Assembly: GCA_019914945.1 (NCBI GenBank)
Contig: CM034106.1
Span: forward strand, 6,014,001 to 6,078,000
Direction of reading: 5' to 3'
DNA: 64,000 bases
Source: Typha latifolia
Taxonomy: Eukaryota; Streptophyta; Magnoliopsida; Poales; Typhaceae
Made by a program: the position numbers and the translations under genes. Within the stretch, counting starts at the first letter, position 1. Each line of letters opens with the position of its first letter. The notes under the pieces are model-generated. The model was not told where the DNA came from and searched no databases. It was given only the letters and a program-made list of their open reading frames with translations. Positions 34,801 through 47,279 of the stretch are shown piece after piece.

Positions 34801-36680
34801 TGACAAATAGTAAAAATTAAAATTATATTTTAATTAAATAGATACGAATAATTTTTAGATTTTAAATCGGATAATTTTTGAATACGAATCCAATAATAGA
34901 GTCAGATGTTAAACAGATATATATCGAATCTTAAATAGATTATAACTTTTTATTTAGATTATAACTTTTTATTTTTCACTCCTCTCGTGCTCCTAATAAA
35001 CCACTATTGTGAAATTAATGAACTAAACAAAAAGAACGTTGCACACAGAAATAAAAAAAATAGAGGCGAAGGATCAGATTTACCCTATCCACAATAAGGG
35101 ATAGCCCAATGGGACTGGAAATTTTTTTATAAGACTAACATGTACCTCATGTTCTCTAGTCTATATATACCATGCAAATGACACTCCAATGTGAAAATTC
35201 ACAAGTACTCTAACTAAATGTTCAGATTTAAATTGTATGGTTTGAACAAACTTTACCTGGAAAGCTCAAAGCAAGACAAGTGCAATGCTAGAAGAAATAG
35301 GAAATTTAAATGAATGTGGTATAAAATAACAGTGATAGAAGATTACATCAATATCATGTTACACATGTGAATATTTCCGAAATAGTTTGTAATATTTTGG
35401 ATATTCAGCAGTCAGACACAATATAAGTGAACATAATCTTCACAAATTTTAAAAGCTACAACAATACTTAAGAAGAGAATCTGATTGCAATTAAAGGATT
35501 TGATAATTAGTTGAAAGTGACTTTTTCTATAAAAAAAACATTCCAGTTCAAAAACCTCATATATCACTATTGGTCATACACCTAACAAAAACAGTGTTAT
35601 GTTAATATTTTCGGTTATATTATGAACCATAAAAATAAATAAAATATCCTTGCACAAGGTGGAGAAATAACTGAAATATAAGCAGCTATTGCTCCTACTA
35701 CTACAAGATCCAATCTTTCATAATTTTACTAGAAAACAATTCATGTAATTGGCCTTCATATGCATGACTCTCAGAATACCCAACAACAGAAGTATCAAAT
35801 AGAAAAAATGACGAGTTCTGAAGGGAATCAATACTTCCGAAAAGAAATTCCAATCTGCACAACCAAAGATTCAAGAGATTCTTCGCTGGCTTGGTGATGG
35901 TGAAGATTTTGCAGAGCTTGGTGACAGCAGAGATTTTACAGAGCTTGGTGACGGTGGAGATGCAATGAGGGCGGAGCTTGATGACAGCGGAGATGCGATG
36001 GCGTTGGAGCTTGGTGACGTCAAGCTTGAGGAGGGAGGAGGTGAAGATTGGTGACACCACAATGGAATGGTGATGGCGGCGGAGAGGCCAAAGAGGTGAT
36101 GACGATGGAGGAGGATTGAAAATGGTGGAGATTTTATAGAGCTTGGTGATAGTGGAAATGCGATAGCGGTGGAGCTTGATGATGGCAGAGATGCGATGGC
36201 GTCGGAGCTTGGTGACGGCAAGGTCGAGAAGGGATTAGGCGGAGCTTGGTGACACCGTGACGGAGTGATGATGGCAATAGAGAGGCTAGAAAGATGATGG
36301 CAATGGAGGAGGATTGAAGACGGTGATAGGTTGGGTTAGTGATTAGGGTGGAGGCTGCTATGGGCTTGGGAAAGAAATGGAGAGGGTAGCCGGGTAGAGT
36401 TAGGGATTAGGGATTTAGTGTGAATTGAGGATATTATGTTATCCGAAACGGAATCCGATAAAATTAGCTATACCCGTATCTGTATCCAAATTCGTATTTT
36501 TTCTAAAAGACTATCCATATCCGGATTCAGATCAGGACATTTTATTAAACGATTATCCGTATCCGGATCCGGATCAGATAAAAAAATTTATCTTGTATCC
36601 GATCCGATCCAGATTGGGTAGTGGGTCGGGTTAGACATAATCTGACCTATTTTCACCCGTACCCCCGGTACAAAGCTTTA
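34801..36680. mobile_element. Putative non-autonomous element with TATCCG subterminal repeats
   Basis: Both sides carry runs of TATCCGnATCCG-like motifs: at 36440-36620 strongly, with GGATCCGGATC, and at 34840-34930 as degenerate TCGGATA and ATACGAATCC. The right end reads GGGTGAAAATAGGTCAG inward, a style seen in plant hAT non-autonomous elements. The interior at 35915-36240 is a series of GAGCTTGGTGACGGnGGAG-like units and gives Ser/Pro-rich open frames on the minus strand. Exact ends and target duplication were not found. Confidence 0.4.
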
Positions 36681-36918
36681 CTCTCCTAGCCAAGGTAGAT
36701 ACCTAAAAGTATAATGGGAGCAGATTTATACTCCTAGATATTTTACTTACTAGAAGTTATTTATAGTTTTTACATGGTACCAAATTATTTCTAAAATAGA
36801 GTTTTGAGAAAAACTAGAAGTCTATTTAATAGCTACACCTCCTCTACTTGGGAAAAGCATCCGCTACCATCTCTAAAAGTGGCGGCCGTGATCCTTTGGT
36901 GATTTAGAACCTTGCACT

Positions 36919-37179
36919 ATGGAGGGAGGTTCTAGTGAGTCTAGTACTTCTGGTTCCCTTCCTTTGGGTATTCCTTTGGGTATTCCTTTGGGCTCAACTA
37001 AGGGTTGGGCTTAGCTTTTGAGGCCTTCGAATGCCGAGAGCTCTCAGCAAGGCAATTCACATCAGACTGTTACAGTTGCCTTTGGTGAAAATAATTGTCT
37101 ATCCAATTTGTTAATCTGGGCAAAACTAAATAAGAAATTTACAAAGGCGATAGAGATCGATCCAATCATTGGAACTATC
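36919..37179 (+). pseudogene. LINE ORF1, N-terminal part
   Basis: A frame from the Met at 36919 begins MEGGSSESSTSG, contains three LGIP-type repeats and later VTVAFGENN. It is broken by one stop near 37015. Such Ser-rich starts ahead of DUF4283 are usual in plant LINE ORF1. It is cut by LTR-like sequence at about 37180. Confidence 0.6.
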
Positions 37180-37850
37180 TGAGATTTAGATATGTTGTTT
37201 CTCTAGAAGTTAGAAATTCAACACAACCAAATCACGTTGATCAGATTAATAGATCAAAAGTTATGTAGGAAACAATCATCGAAAGTCAAAAGATGACGGA
37301 ATGGATGTGGATTATTTGGTTAAGGTTATGGGAGATGATGGGCATGGTGGATGGGTTAGTGCTTTGAACAAGATGAGGTGGGAGAATGGAGCTTCTAGGT
37401 GTGGCTGGTTGCTGGCGTGAAGAAGGAGAAGTGACGGAGGATTAACCTCAATCATAGACGAGAGCTCAGGTTGGATACCGAATGGGAGGAAGGAGAAGGG
37501 AGAAGTTGGCTCAAGCCTAGATACAAAATAAGTTTCAATAATCAATAATTTAAAGAGGCTATTTTTCTACATATTTGGAGGCTAGTCAATCATCCAAAAA
37601 TTCTAAACAAATCCTAATACGAAACAACTTATCCGACGTGCATTTGAATGCCCCTCAATCGCGTTCGAATGCCCAAAAATAGGGCTCTAGATGTGCGTAC
37701 GCGAATCAGGAGTTCGAATGCCATCCACTTGCATTCAGACGCACCTGCCAGAAGTTATCTTATTTTCCTAAAACATAAATAAAAAATGATACAATTTGAA
37801 GCGGTTTAATCTTGTCCAAGATGTATCTAAATCAAGAACCACAACACAGA
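37180..37850 (-). mobile_element. LTR fragment related to the A/C gypsy LTRs, inside the LINE
   Basis: The segment lies between two parts of LINE ORF1. It carries the A-type LTR features in the same order on the minus strand: GCGTTCGAATGCC motifs at 37660-37735, then a GATGATGGGCATGGTGGATG-like stretch. No coding domain adjoins it, so a solo LTR is likely. The borders and target duplication are uncertain. Confidence 0.5.
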
Positions 37851-38019
37851 CCCCTCTCCAATCGAGTTGTCGACAAGCCATTCGTGTCCTTCGTGGGAAC
37901 AGGTGGCTTCAGGAAAGATGGTCAGATTGATCAACCTTGATTCCATCCCAGATGATCTGCTAAACAAAATTGCTCTCAGGACGAAAGATCAGATTATTTT
38001 GGAACCCTTATCCTTGGAA

Positions 38020-39132
38020 TGACGCTTCTCTCTGCTTGGAAGATTTATGGGGAGACTCATTCTTATCGATATCCTTAGAAGTCTTATGAATAGAGCTTGG
38101 GCTAATATCAAAAAAAGTTTTGTCATTAATATGAATAACGACTTTTATGCATTTAAATTTCTCCAAGAGGAAGATATGATTTTTGTTCTAATGGATGGTT
38201 CGTGGGTTTTCCAGGATCAGATGCAAAATCTTACAAAGTGGCATGAGAACTTAAAGCCCCAACCGGAAGTCTTCAAATTGGCACAAGTATGGATTTGTCT
38301 ACCTAATCTTCCATTTGATTACTGGAAAATCCACAACCTTATTCCTATAGCGACATTTTTTGGTAAGCCTATTAGAACTGATGATCCTACGGTTACCCTC
38401 TAAAGAGGTAGATTTGCTAGAATATGTGTTGAAATTGACTTGTCAAGACCCTTTAAAAAAATGGGTCTAGTTAGGATCCCTGGAAAGGATGTCTTCTAGG
38501 AAGTCATGTATGAGAAACTACATATTGTGTTTTAGAACTATGGTAGACTAGGCCATGTGGAGAGGGAATGCACCGAGGAGAGGGCAAAGGTGCAAAGCAT
38601 CCTAAACTCAGATAGGGTGGTAGCTATGGAGGTTGAGACCTCTAAGACTATGGGAGAGAATTGTTGTCTAGAGGAGAAGGTGGATGACAATTTGGTCATA
38701 TCAGTGAAGGAGAAGGTAAATTATGGGCCGTGGATAATTGTTCAAAGACGACTATGGGCAAGGGGAGGGAAAGTTTCCCTTGGGGGATTTGTTAGGAGAA
38801 TGATGGGCCCGAATAACACCAAAGCTGGATCAGTCTTTGGACAAAGTGAGGACAAAGTTTGGGTTAGGCTAATTGAAGGTTCCCATACGCTTCTCCCTAG
38901 ACTAGAAGAAAATAGTGCCGGGAGTGCCTCGAGACCATCAAACCTATCCTGGTCTCTAGAAAAAGGAAAGGCAATGGATGAGATGTTCACTTTGACCACC
39001 CCATGTAAGGTGAATTCTCAGGATCAACATGATTATCTTGCAACGGCTCTTTATGAGAAAAAACTTGGGGAAAAGAACAAGGGCAAGGCTATTGCCATGC
39101 CTCTCTGTTATGGCAATGGAAATATATTTTAG
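38020..39132 (+). pseudogene. LINE ORF1: DUF4283 domain, zinc knuckle remnant and linker
   Basis: DUF4283 is readable from LLGRFMGRLILIDIL through RAWANI, EEDMIFVLMDGSWVF, VWICLPNLPFDYW and FGKPIRTDD. After a stop at 38401 comes RGRFARICVEIDLSRPFKK and a damaged CCHC knuckle (NYGRLGHVEREC). The first Cys positions are lost. The next open stretch (38557..39132) contains YGPWIIVQRR, a common plant LINE ORF1 motif, and a low-complexity linker. DUF4283-containing ORF1 proteins are thought to bind nucleic acid in the LINE particle. Confidence 0.85.
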
Positions 39133-39594
39133 TATAATGGGGTTAAGGTGCACATAGGGTCCCATGGAAGTCCAAGGTCTTGGGCTAGCCAAAAAGGCAA
39201 TTGTTATTTCAAAAAGTAGTGTTAGGACTGGGAAGACAAAGTCTCCTTCGACGCCAATGGACTTAGTCGCTCCATGGCCCAAACTAAGATCTTTTATGAA
39301 GATCCTGAGATGGCTCAAGGAAGCTTGGAGAGGGAGGCCCTAAAATCCAGTGAGTACTAAAGGGTTACCGAAAGGATTAAGATGTCCTTGATGAAGAACA
39401 AGGTTGGTAGCCTAGAATGCAGTTTAGATGCGATGGTGGTTTCCATGGATGAAGACCCTATCATGGTGCAGTCAAAGCAGTCAAGTGACGGAATCACAAA
39501 TCTGGTGCAAGGAGAAGGCTCTAGGTATGACGATAAACTCTCTAAGAAAGGAAGATCTAAAAAAGATTTGGCCACTTAACCCTCATTTGTTTTT

Positions 39595-39849
39595 GTGCTC
39601 AGTAAACCTTTAAATATTGTTGTTTGGAACTATAGAGGAGCTACTAAAAAAGATATTAGTAATAGATGCCATAATTTTGTGTGTATTCATAGACCTTATG
39701 TAGTTATTTTATTGAAATCTCATTTAGATGATCCTAAAGCTAAATGGTGGATTCACAAGTGGCGGTATTTGTGGTCTGGCCAAGCTGTGCCGACGGTTGA
39801 AGCTTCTGGGGGAATTATAGTGCGTGGTGGCATCAATATATTAGGGTAG
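39595..39849 (+). pseudogene. LINE ORF2 endonuclease, N-terminal fragment
   Basis: LNIVVWNYRGA at residues about 6-16 matches the conserved start of the APE-type endonuclease of plant LINEs, followed by RPYVVILLKSHLD, where the catalytic Glu of the usual ET motif is replaced, and ASGGIIV. The frame stops at 39849, and the rest of the domain is deleted. Confidence 0.75.
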
Positions 39850-40159
39850 ATATTGTGACATGTTTGAGACAAGCTATACATGTTACCATTTCGTGGCTAG
39901 GGTGTAAACTTGTTGGCTCTTGATTATGATATGGATTGGACATGACCAACCCACCTCAAAGTTCTTATAGCCAATACATGGTGGTAGATTTGGAAAGTTA
40001 GAAATATAATGGTGTCCTAAGGGGCAACTGTTTGTAGCAGGGAGGTGGCTCTTAAAGTCAAGAGGCTCACCAATGAAGCCTTGGCCTTCCGACATAAAAA
40101 AAAGGCTTGCTTCCCTTTAGGAGGATGAATAGTGGATTAGATGGGAGCCTCTGGCTCCT

Positions 40160-40660
40160 GGCTAGTTAAAAATGAATATTGATGGCTCCTTCACCTCGAT
40201 GGGTCAGCCGAATGATGGGGTCGTTTTTGTGATCAGGACGCCTAATGGTGGGTTTGTCTGTGTAGGGACGAAGAAGGTGGAAAGCTGAGTTAGCTCTATA
40301 GGCGGAAATACTGGTGTACACATGTCCTTGGAAGTGGCAATTAAGCGAAGGATGCTAGTTGTTTTGGTGGATACTGACTACTCTATCCTAGTGAACCTGC
40401 TCAAGTCGACTGCTTAGCCTCCTTGGAAAATCAAGAATCTAGTAGAGGACTCCATAATCATGTGCCAATGTTTTGATAACATTGACATTTGACACATTTT
40501 TCATGAATCAAACATAGTAGCAGACTATTTAGCTAATCTTGCTCGGATCTCCAACTTGAAATTTTGTATTACTGAGTCCATCTCTGAGATGTCACAAGAT
40601 TTCTATTCTCTGTTACTTTTTGATAGTTTTGGTGCTTACAGCACAAGAGGAATGTAGCTA
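40160..40660 (+). pseudogene. LINE ORF2 C-terminal RNase H
   Basis: The domain starts MNIDGSF (first catalytic Asp), continues GVVFVIRTPNGGFVCVG, then AELAL (catalytic Glu, after a stop), VDTDYSILVNLL and ANLARIS. Several stops and shifts are present. Plant L1 lineages with an RNase H of this archaeal-like type are known. The domain survives here although the reverse transcriptase is gone. Confidence 0.75.
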
Positions 40661-40685
40661 GCTTGTGCTCTTTAATAAAAAAAAA

Positions 40686-40830
40686 GTTTTTAGATGAAGG
40701 ATATGGGTGAACCCTTGTATGTCTTAGACATATAAATTCATAGAGACAGATCTAATTATATGTTTAGATTATCTCAAAATGAACCTACATATTAGTAGTC
40801 TTTGAAAGATTTAGTATGAGCATATATAAA
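40686..40830 (+). pseudogene. Copia element E, reverse transcriptase 3' part (piece 1)
   Basis: The translation reads MKDMGEPLYVL, then HRDRS and RLSQ, with stops, as at the end of a Ty1/copia reverse transcriptase. It is cut at 40830 by the B element. Joining to 50300 gives SIYKSGIALIKKDDKLG in one frame. Confidence 0.8.
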
Positions 40831-41074
40831 TGTAACAAACCAATCTTAAAAAAAATAATAAAAAATTCGGGCCCCGGCGCCGCTGCAACCCCCTCCACCG
40901 CCTCCTCTCTCGCTCTCTCTTTCTCTCTCTCTCTCTCTTTAAATCTCTCTCTCTATCTATTTATCTCTCTCGGTCTCTCTTTCACTCCACTCTCTCTCCA
41001 CAATCTTTCGCACTCCTCGTCGCCGACGTCGGCCCGCCGCCACCTTCCCGAAGCCGCCGCCACCAGTGAGAAGC

Positions 41075-41132
<58 letters not shown>

Positions 41133-43686
41133 CCGAGCTCGTCGGAGCCGAGCCGCCGGCGAGAGGCTAACCGCTAGCTGGCCAGCAGCGGCCAGTGCCC
41201 TCCCCGCTGGCCCGGGTCGGTAAGCTCCTCCCTCACCTTCTCTCTTTCTTCTCTTCCTCTTCTCTTCTTCTTCTTCTTCTTCTTCTTCTTCTTCTTCCTC
41301 TTTCTTCTTCTTATTTCTTATTTCTATTTCTTCTTCCTTTCTTTTCCCTCACCTCCCCTCCCCCTCTTCTTGTTCTCCTTCTCCTCCCTTCTTCTTCTTC
41401 TCCTTCTTCTCCTCCTCCTCCTCCTCCTTCTTCTCCTCCTCCTCCTCCTCCTCCTCCTCCTCCTTCTTCTTCTTCTACTTTCTTTATTTATTATTTTATC
41501 GAGTAAAGACTGCATTGTCCCTAATTAATCAAGATAGTGTATGAATTATAAAATTAATTATAATTAGACCTTGTCTATACTTATTTAGCCTTTTATTTTA
41601 TTTTATAATTATATATTCAGAAATACTCTCATATAAAAGGAAACTGGCCTCTTCTCCTTATGTTATAACTAACATTTTATAATAATAATAGAAGTATAAT
41701 ATTTGAATCGTATCTATATTATAGACCTAGTTATGTAATCAAAAATAAAGAAAAGTGATTCTAAACCTAATAAACCTTTATATTTTAATAGAATTAATTC
41801 TAATTAGATAAACGGCTAACATCATACTACTTAAATATTTCATATCCCGAACCCCCTTATTTGAGACCCCGTGGACTTTGCTAGCGATGAGTGTCACTCG
41901 ATTACCTGACGGACGTGAGAGATGCGTGGTTTGTGTCTTCTGATCAGACGGTGAGTAGTCTTATCCCCTAGACGTCTTTTCTCAAATTAGGTTATATTAT
42001 ATATTACGTACATGCAAGTTTTGGCCTTCGGCATGATATGACTTTATTTAGAGATGATTACAGTCGAGCATATTTTTACCATGCATAGAATTAGGCTGAT
42101 CTTGGATATGAGTATGATGATGATAAATAGAGATGATTAGAAATGATTATACTATTATGACTTTATGTCGGAGAGATTTCTAGTATGAATATGCATGTGA
42201 TAGACTAGCAGGAGTATGCATGTGTTAGATACATGGTTGGAGTCTACATTGCATTATTTTTCTCTTGATTCTTATTCCACCTAAATTTCTGTTATGCATT
42301 GACTTGTTATCGTACTGGATATATGCATATGATCTGTCATTTAGAAAGAAAATATGAAATGTGATTGATATGATAGTTGATAGAAAGCGTGAGGATACCC
42401 GAGTAGGCGCCAGGGTTAGGGGTGCCTGGAGTGATGATTATGGTCGCTGATATGCGATATCTCGTGGCCCATGTCCGAGGTCAGTTGAGTCTGTTCGCAC
42501 AGACAATCGGACACATGCCGTTCGCTAGGGCATATGTGGCGAGTTATCCTCACGAGGTTTCCATCAACTATGTGGGGTGCCCGGTCTGGATGGATGTTGA
42601 TACCCTTAGCGGATGGCAGGGTATGGTTATATTTGAGATACTCCTTGCGGATGGCATTATATGCTCGGAGCCTTCGGGCATGATGTTGAGACCGGGTACC
42701 GGGTGGTGATTGTGCACAGTGGTCTAGTATGATGATATTATACCGAGATGTTTGTGATAATTGATGATTGTGATGTTGAGAAATGCATATGATTTCATTA
42801 TCATTTGGTTACCTGATTATCGAGTGATCAATATGCATTATATATGGTTGCATTTTATATCATAGCATGCTCATGGACGGCATGCGTCATGTGTCATATT
42901 TGAGAGAGAGTTATGATGATGGTATGACATGGAGATTTATTTATACATTGTCGAGGATTATATATTCTATCAGTTATGACATGACATGTTATCTATTTTT
43001 CATTTATGTATTATTGAGGAACATTCATATACTAATTCATGACATGATGCTCTTTCTGATTCATATTATCCAGTACATGATTTACTCTCTATTTGACATC
43101 ACTAATTCGGGGTAAGGTCTATTCATTGAGCATTTTGCTCATGACTCTCTTTATTTATTTTCTAACCCCCTCAGATATGTGGTATGTGATAGCGGCTTGA
43201 GATATCTTAAGAAGATATTTTAGAGCGATGATAAGGTAAGCTATAGATGCGAGACGGTATAGATGATAGTTTATATAGGAATTGAGTTGTACCAGTATTT
43301 GATATTTGTACTCTATTGTATTAGACGATGAACTGTATAATACAGGTCGAATCATAGTGTACTCTTATATTAGTCATTTTAGTTGTATCTTGATGGTTTG
43401 TTGTGGCTTGTGTGGGTCCTGCCAGATTATGTAGTGGTTTGATGTATATTATTGTGGACTAGGATATTCATATGTTAATAGGTTTATTTGGTTAATAATA
43501 TGATTTAATTGGTGAAGGGTTATGTGATCATGGATATGTTAGCATGTAGTATTTGATCATGTCATGATTGTATGTGTACAGGAGAGTATCTGTGCGTGAC
43601 GGGCCTCGCCCGTCCTGTCGCGTGCGCCGCGCGTGCCGTGTGGGCGCGTGGGCGTGCACGTGCCCGTGCTGGGTGGGGGCGTTACA
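40831..43686 (+). mobile_element. B element 5' LTR
   Basis: 2856 bp. Compared with the 3' LTR it lacks about 100 bp near the start, including the hairpin, and about 450 bp around the GC hairpin and the AT-rich tract (the gap falls near 41478). The rest is nearly identical, so the insertion is fairly recent and the losses came later. Confidence 0.88.
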
Positions 43687-43693
43687 ATTCAGG

Positions 43694-43705
43694 TGGTATT
43701 AGAGC
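43694..43705 (+). other. B element primer-binding site
   Basis: TGGTATTAGAGC, one base off the initiator tRNA-Met type site, 7 bases after the LTR. Confidence 0.8.
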
Positions 43706-46700
43706 ATAGGTTTAAGGATGATCTGGCAAACCATCAAGTATAGTAGTTGTTGATTGGTTTAGGGTTACGCTAGTAGTCGATCTCGATGAGTTTGATATTA
43801 ATTGGTTGAGATAGAGATCTAGGTGGTGATGTTGAGATTATTAAGTTCGATACTTGATGATATTGATAGAAATAATTTGTGATATTGGTGTGTTTAGAAT
43901 TTATCTGAGCGACTAATGAATAGAAAGAGATAGTACTAAATCATGCATTGATGTTATTGAGGTCGAGGTGTTATAGTCAGTGGAGCATAATATTGGAGAT
44001 GTCGACATATTCATATGTTATGATAAAGTGTAGAAATTTGTAAACATGTGGAGATATGTATTTTGTGCAGAAGGATTATTAGCAGTAGATTTGAGGTTAT
44101 TTTGAGCAGATATAGCATATTTTGGATTTTTGATCTATTATGGATACATTTGGGATTAGGAGATTGATATAAAAGATATATGTGCAGAGAGACTATTCTA
44201 ATTTTTATGAAAGTTATAATTATGGATTGTGGATGGATGAGTAAGAAATATGATGAATTTGTATAGTGGAAAAGAAATTATGTGTTGTGATATAGATGAT
44301 TGTAGATTGTATAGGGAAAAGAATTTTTGGGATGACTGGTATGATAAATTATGTTTGTAAGATACTTATGTTAGTTGGTATAAAATTTTGATTGTACCGG
44401 CAAGATGGATGATTTAGTAGGGATATGTTTGTCCAATTGTACCATTAGAGGATTAACGTCTTGTTTAAATATTTGAGTTGATTTCTAAACAGGGTAATGG
44501 GTATACGAAATATGACATGGATACAGTTATTGGATTGTGAGTAATGTTAGTAGTTGAGACGTAAGGTATATAGTATTAGACGACATGATAGTAGGTCTAG
44601 TTTAGAAGTTCCTAATTGTGTGAATTTGAGTAGATGAAAAGAATGATAATGAACTGAATAATATAGGCTGATGATGGTTCTTAAGTTGATAGCCCCATAA
44701 CATATATTGTATGACAGCGAAAATATATGTCGTCTATTAGTTTAGTTTTGGGCTTTGATTTAGAGGATAATAATATTATAGCATGACGATCGTGTATTTT
44801 AGGTAATGAAGTCTGGTTGCAAATATACAGACTTATTTTTTCATAATTATTAGGTGATATTAATGTTGTTATAGAATGATTTTTGATGATACTATAAGAG
44901 TAAATTGTTCAGTATAGGTGGTGGACTTTATAGAGGATGCGATAGAATATAAAATTGGTACTATTGAAGAAATATGAGGTTTAAGTGATTTACTTAGGAA
45001 TGAGATATGTTGGTATAGATGTTAAATTGAGATATTATGTATTTTGACATGTTAGTTGTTTTCGATGATACTAATTTGAGAGATAACTTGATAGAATTAT
45101 TCACAGAGCCTATAGATATGATTATTTATTATGACTGATAGATAATTTAGAAGTTGAACTAATTGCTTTATAGGATGGCAATGAAAGGAATATAAAGGAC
45201 TATGATATTGCATATACAGTGTATCGATTGATGTTTATTATACTGCTAGATGATGAACAAATAATGATGTATAGGAAAGTGATTATATTAGTATTTGTTT
45301 AACCATTGGCTTACATATTCGATTATTACTGGAGGTTATTGAGTGAGCCTTTTAGAATGATGCGGTTGATCTTAATGATTGTAAAGACTTACAGGTTTAC
45401 ATTTAAGTCTTAAGATAAAGATACTTGATTGGGAGATAATGATTTCATAATTGGGATATAATGAGTTCATGATTAGTTCTATTATAGTTTGTGAAAATTT
45501 ATCTTTTAATGAATTGCAAAGTTGAGATTGCGAGAAGGTTATAATCTATATTTTTGGATGTCTTTTAATCTGTAGGAATCAGTTAGTGTTAGTTAGTTTA
45601 TTAGCGGATCATAATAGCATTATCAATTCGGGAGATTAATCTTAATAGCTTTAGTTCATGTATAATAATTTTGTGGATTTGTTTAAGATGTGTTTATGTA
45701 TTCTTAAAGATCAAGTATGATGGATTAGTAAATATTTGTGTGGCAATGGATTAATATTATGAACTGAATATTATATCTGTCGAGATATTGAAGAGATTAT
45801 TAGATTACTTAATAGAAATTCATGGATAGTCTTTGGATCTGAATATTGATATCATTAAGTGATATTTTGGGGGATATACTAGTAGTGATAGTAATTAAAT
45901 AAATAATGATCAAACCGGAATTATGTGAATCGAGGAATGAATAGTTTGGATATAAAAGTGATAGTTTGGACTTAACCTTTTAGATATTGCAGATTAAGAA
46001 GGAAGATAATGTTGAGAATCAGAAGAGGATATAAATTCGTTTGAGGTTGCCTTAGGATTTACATTGATAGGTTGGAGTTGATGCACTGCATGTCATTCTG
46101 AAGAATGTATTATGAATACATGTTGATATGGTAGTCTTACATGGATAGGTGTGATCTCTTATATTGATTTATCTAGTAATTTGTAAAATAGTTTAAGCAT
46201 ATGAGCAGTGCATTTTAAATAAGAGACTTTGTGTTATTGCCTAAATTTTATGAGGATATCGGATGATGCTGAGTATGTTTAGATTAGTGACATTATTTAT
46301 TAGAAAGAGAAGTATGAGTTAACTCTTTCAGATATTCTTAAAATAACTTGTATTTATCGTTCTACTTGGTATTAGTGATAGTATTGAGGAATAATCCATT
46401 GAGTATGTTTGGGATTGGAGTATATATTCAGTAGATTAAAGATAATTTACTTAAACATGTTGTATCATATTATCATATGTGATTATGGCATTACGATGTG
46501 TATTGTTGTAGTTAGCAAAAAAAAAAGTGATAAATTAGGACAGCTTGAGGTACTTGGGAGTAAAATATGATTCAATTAATAGATGATGACACATTTTATA
46601 TTGTAGAATGAATGTAAGCTTTCCTGCATACAAGTGGTATTAGTGATGTTTATGTGATTACCTAACCGACCTAGATCTAGGAATTTTAAATTTTGTAAGT

Positions 46701-46884
46701 GAGTTACTTGTGCTTGTCTAATGTTAGGAGTTAATGAATAAACTAATAAGTGAAGTATAAATTATAAATCTGAAAAAGTGAGATTGCACAGTGGTCGATT
46801 GAATTAGAAAGAAGTGGAAATAGATATGTGGATTTTCTTATAATATTAGTGTGATTTAAATTTCGAGGTCAAAATTTTTATAAT

Positions 46885-46896
46885 GGGGGAGGAAAA
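46885..46896 (+). other. B element polypurine tract
   Basis: GGGGGAGGAAAA directly precedes the 3' LTR start TGTAACAAACC. Confidence 0.85.
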
Positions 46897-47079
46897 TGTA
46901 ACAAACCAAACTTAAAAAAAAAATTTGGGCACGACGCGACCGGCCACACTATGGCCGGCCTCGTGCCCATGCAAGCTACGCATGCAGCTTGCGTGGTGAG
47001 GGCGCCACGTGCCCGCTGCCGACGGGCTGCGGCCAGCTGGCCTCGGTAGCCCCGGGGTCGCCGCAACCCCCTCCACCGC

Positions 47080-47110
<31 letters not shown>

Positions 47111-47246
47111 AAATATCTATCTCTCTATCTATTTATCTCTCTCGATCTCTCTCTCACTCCACTCTCTCTCCACTATCTTTTGCACTCCTCGTCACCGACG
47201 TCGGCCCGCCGCCTACTTCCCGAAGCCGCCGCCACTAGTTAGAAGC

Positions 47247-47279
<33 letters not shown>

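Larger units (their letters stand above)
36840..40685 (+). mobile_element. L1-type plant LINE, internally deleted
   Basis: In order: an ORF1 start, a nested LTR fragment, the ORF1 DUF4283 domain and knuckle, an ORF2 endonuclease start, a small remnant of the reverse transcriptase C-terminus (WWIWKVRN, about 39962) and a C-terminal RNase H. A short A-tract at 40677-40685 ends it. Most of the endonuclease and nearly all reverse transcriptase are gone. Copia element E resumes directly after the A-tract. The 5' border is approximate. Confidence 0.82.
43687..46896 (+). other. Interior of the B element, non-coding and C-poor
   Basis: No frame longer than about 60 codons exists in either direction. 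The plus strand is rich in G, A and T but very poor in C; 44221-44280, for instance, has 17 G and no C. A faint trace of integrase C-terminus may exist near 46078-46140 (VDALHVILKNVL), but it is too weak to count as evidence. No captured gene was recognised. Confidence 0.7.

Noticed and set aside
35701..36221. Minus-strand Ser-rich frames of 116 and 119 codons
   Set aside because: They are generated by a repeat series inside the TATCCG-type element and have no domain.
40816..41515. Ser/Leu-rich and Arg-rich open frames
   Set aside because: They run over CT and TTC/TCC tracts of LTR B1 and are composition effects. The same holds for 46989..47764, 28943..29515 and 12916..13783.
42422..42709. 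A 95-codon frame conserved with 49032..49318
   Set aside because: Conservation is due to the two LTRs of one element being copies of each other. The frame is shifted between copies and is not kept in B3.
42867..43115. An 82-codon frame also found at 49475..49723
   Set aside because: It is again LTR duplication. The sequence is hydrophobic by AT-rich composition and has no recognisable domain.
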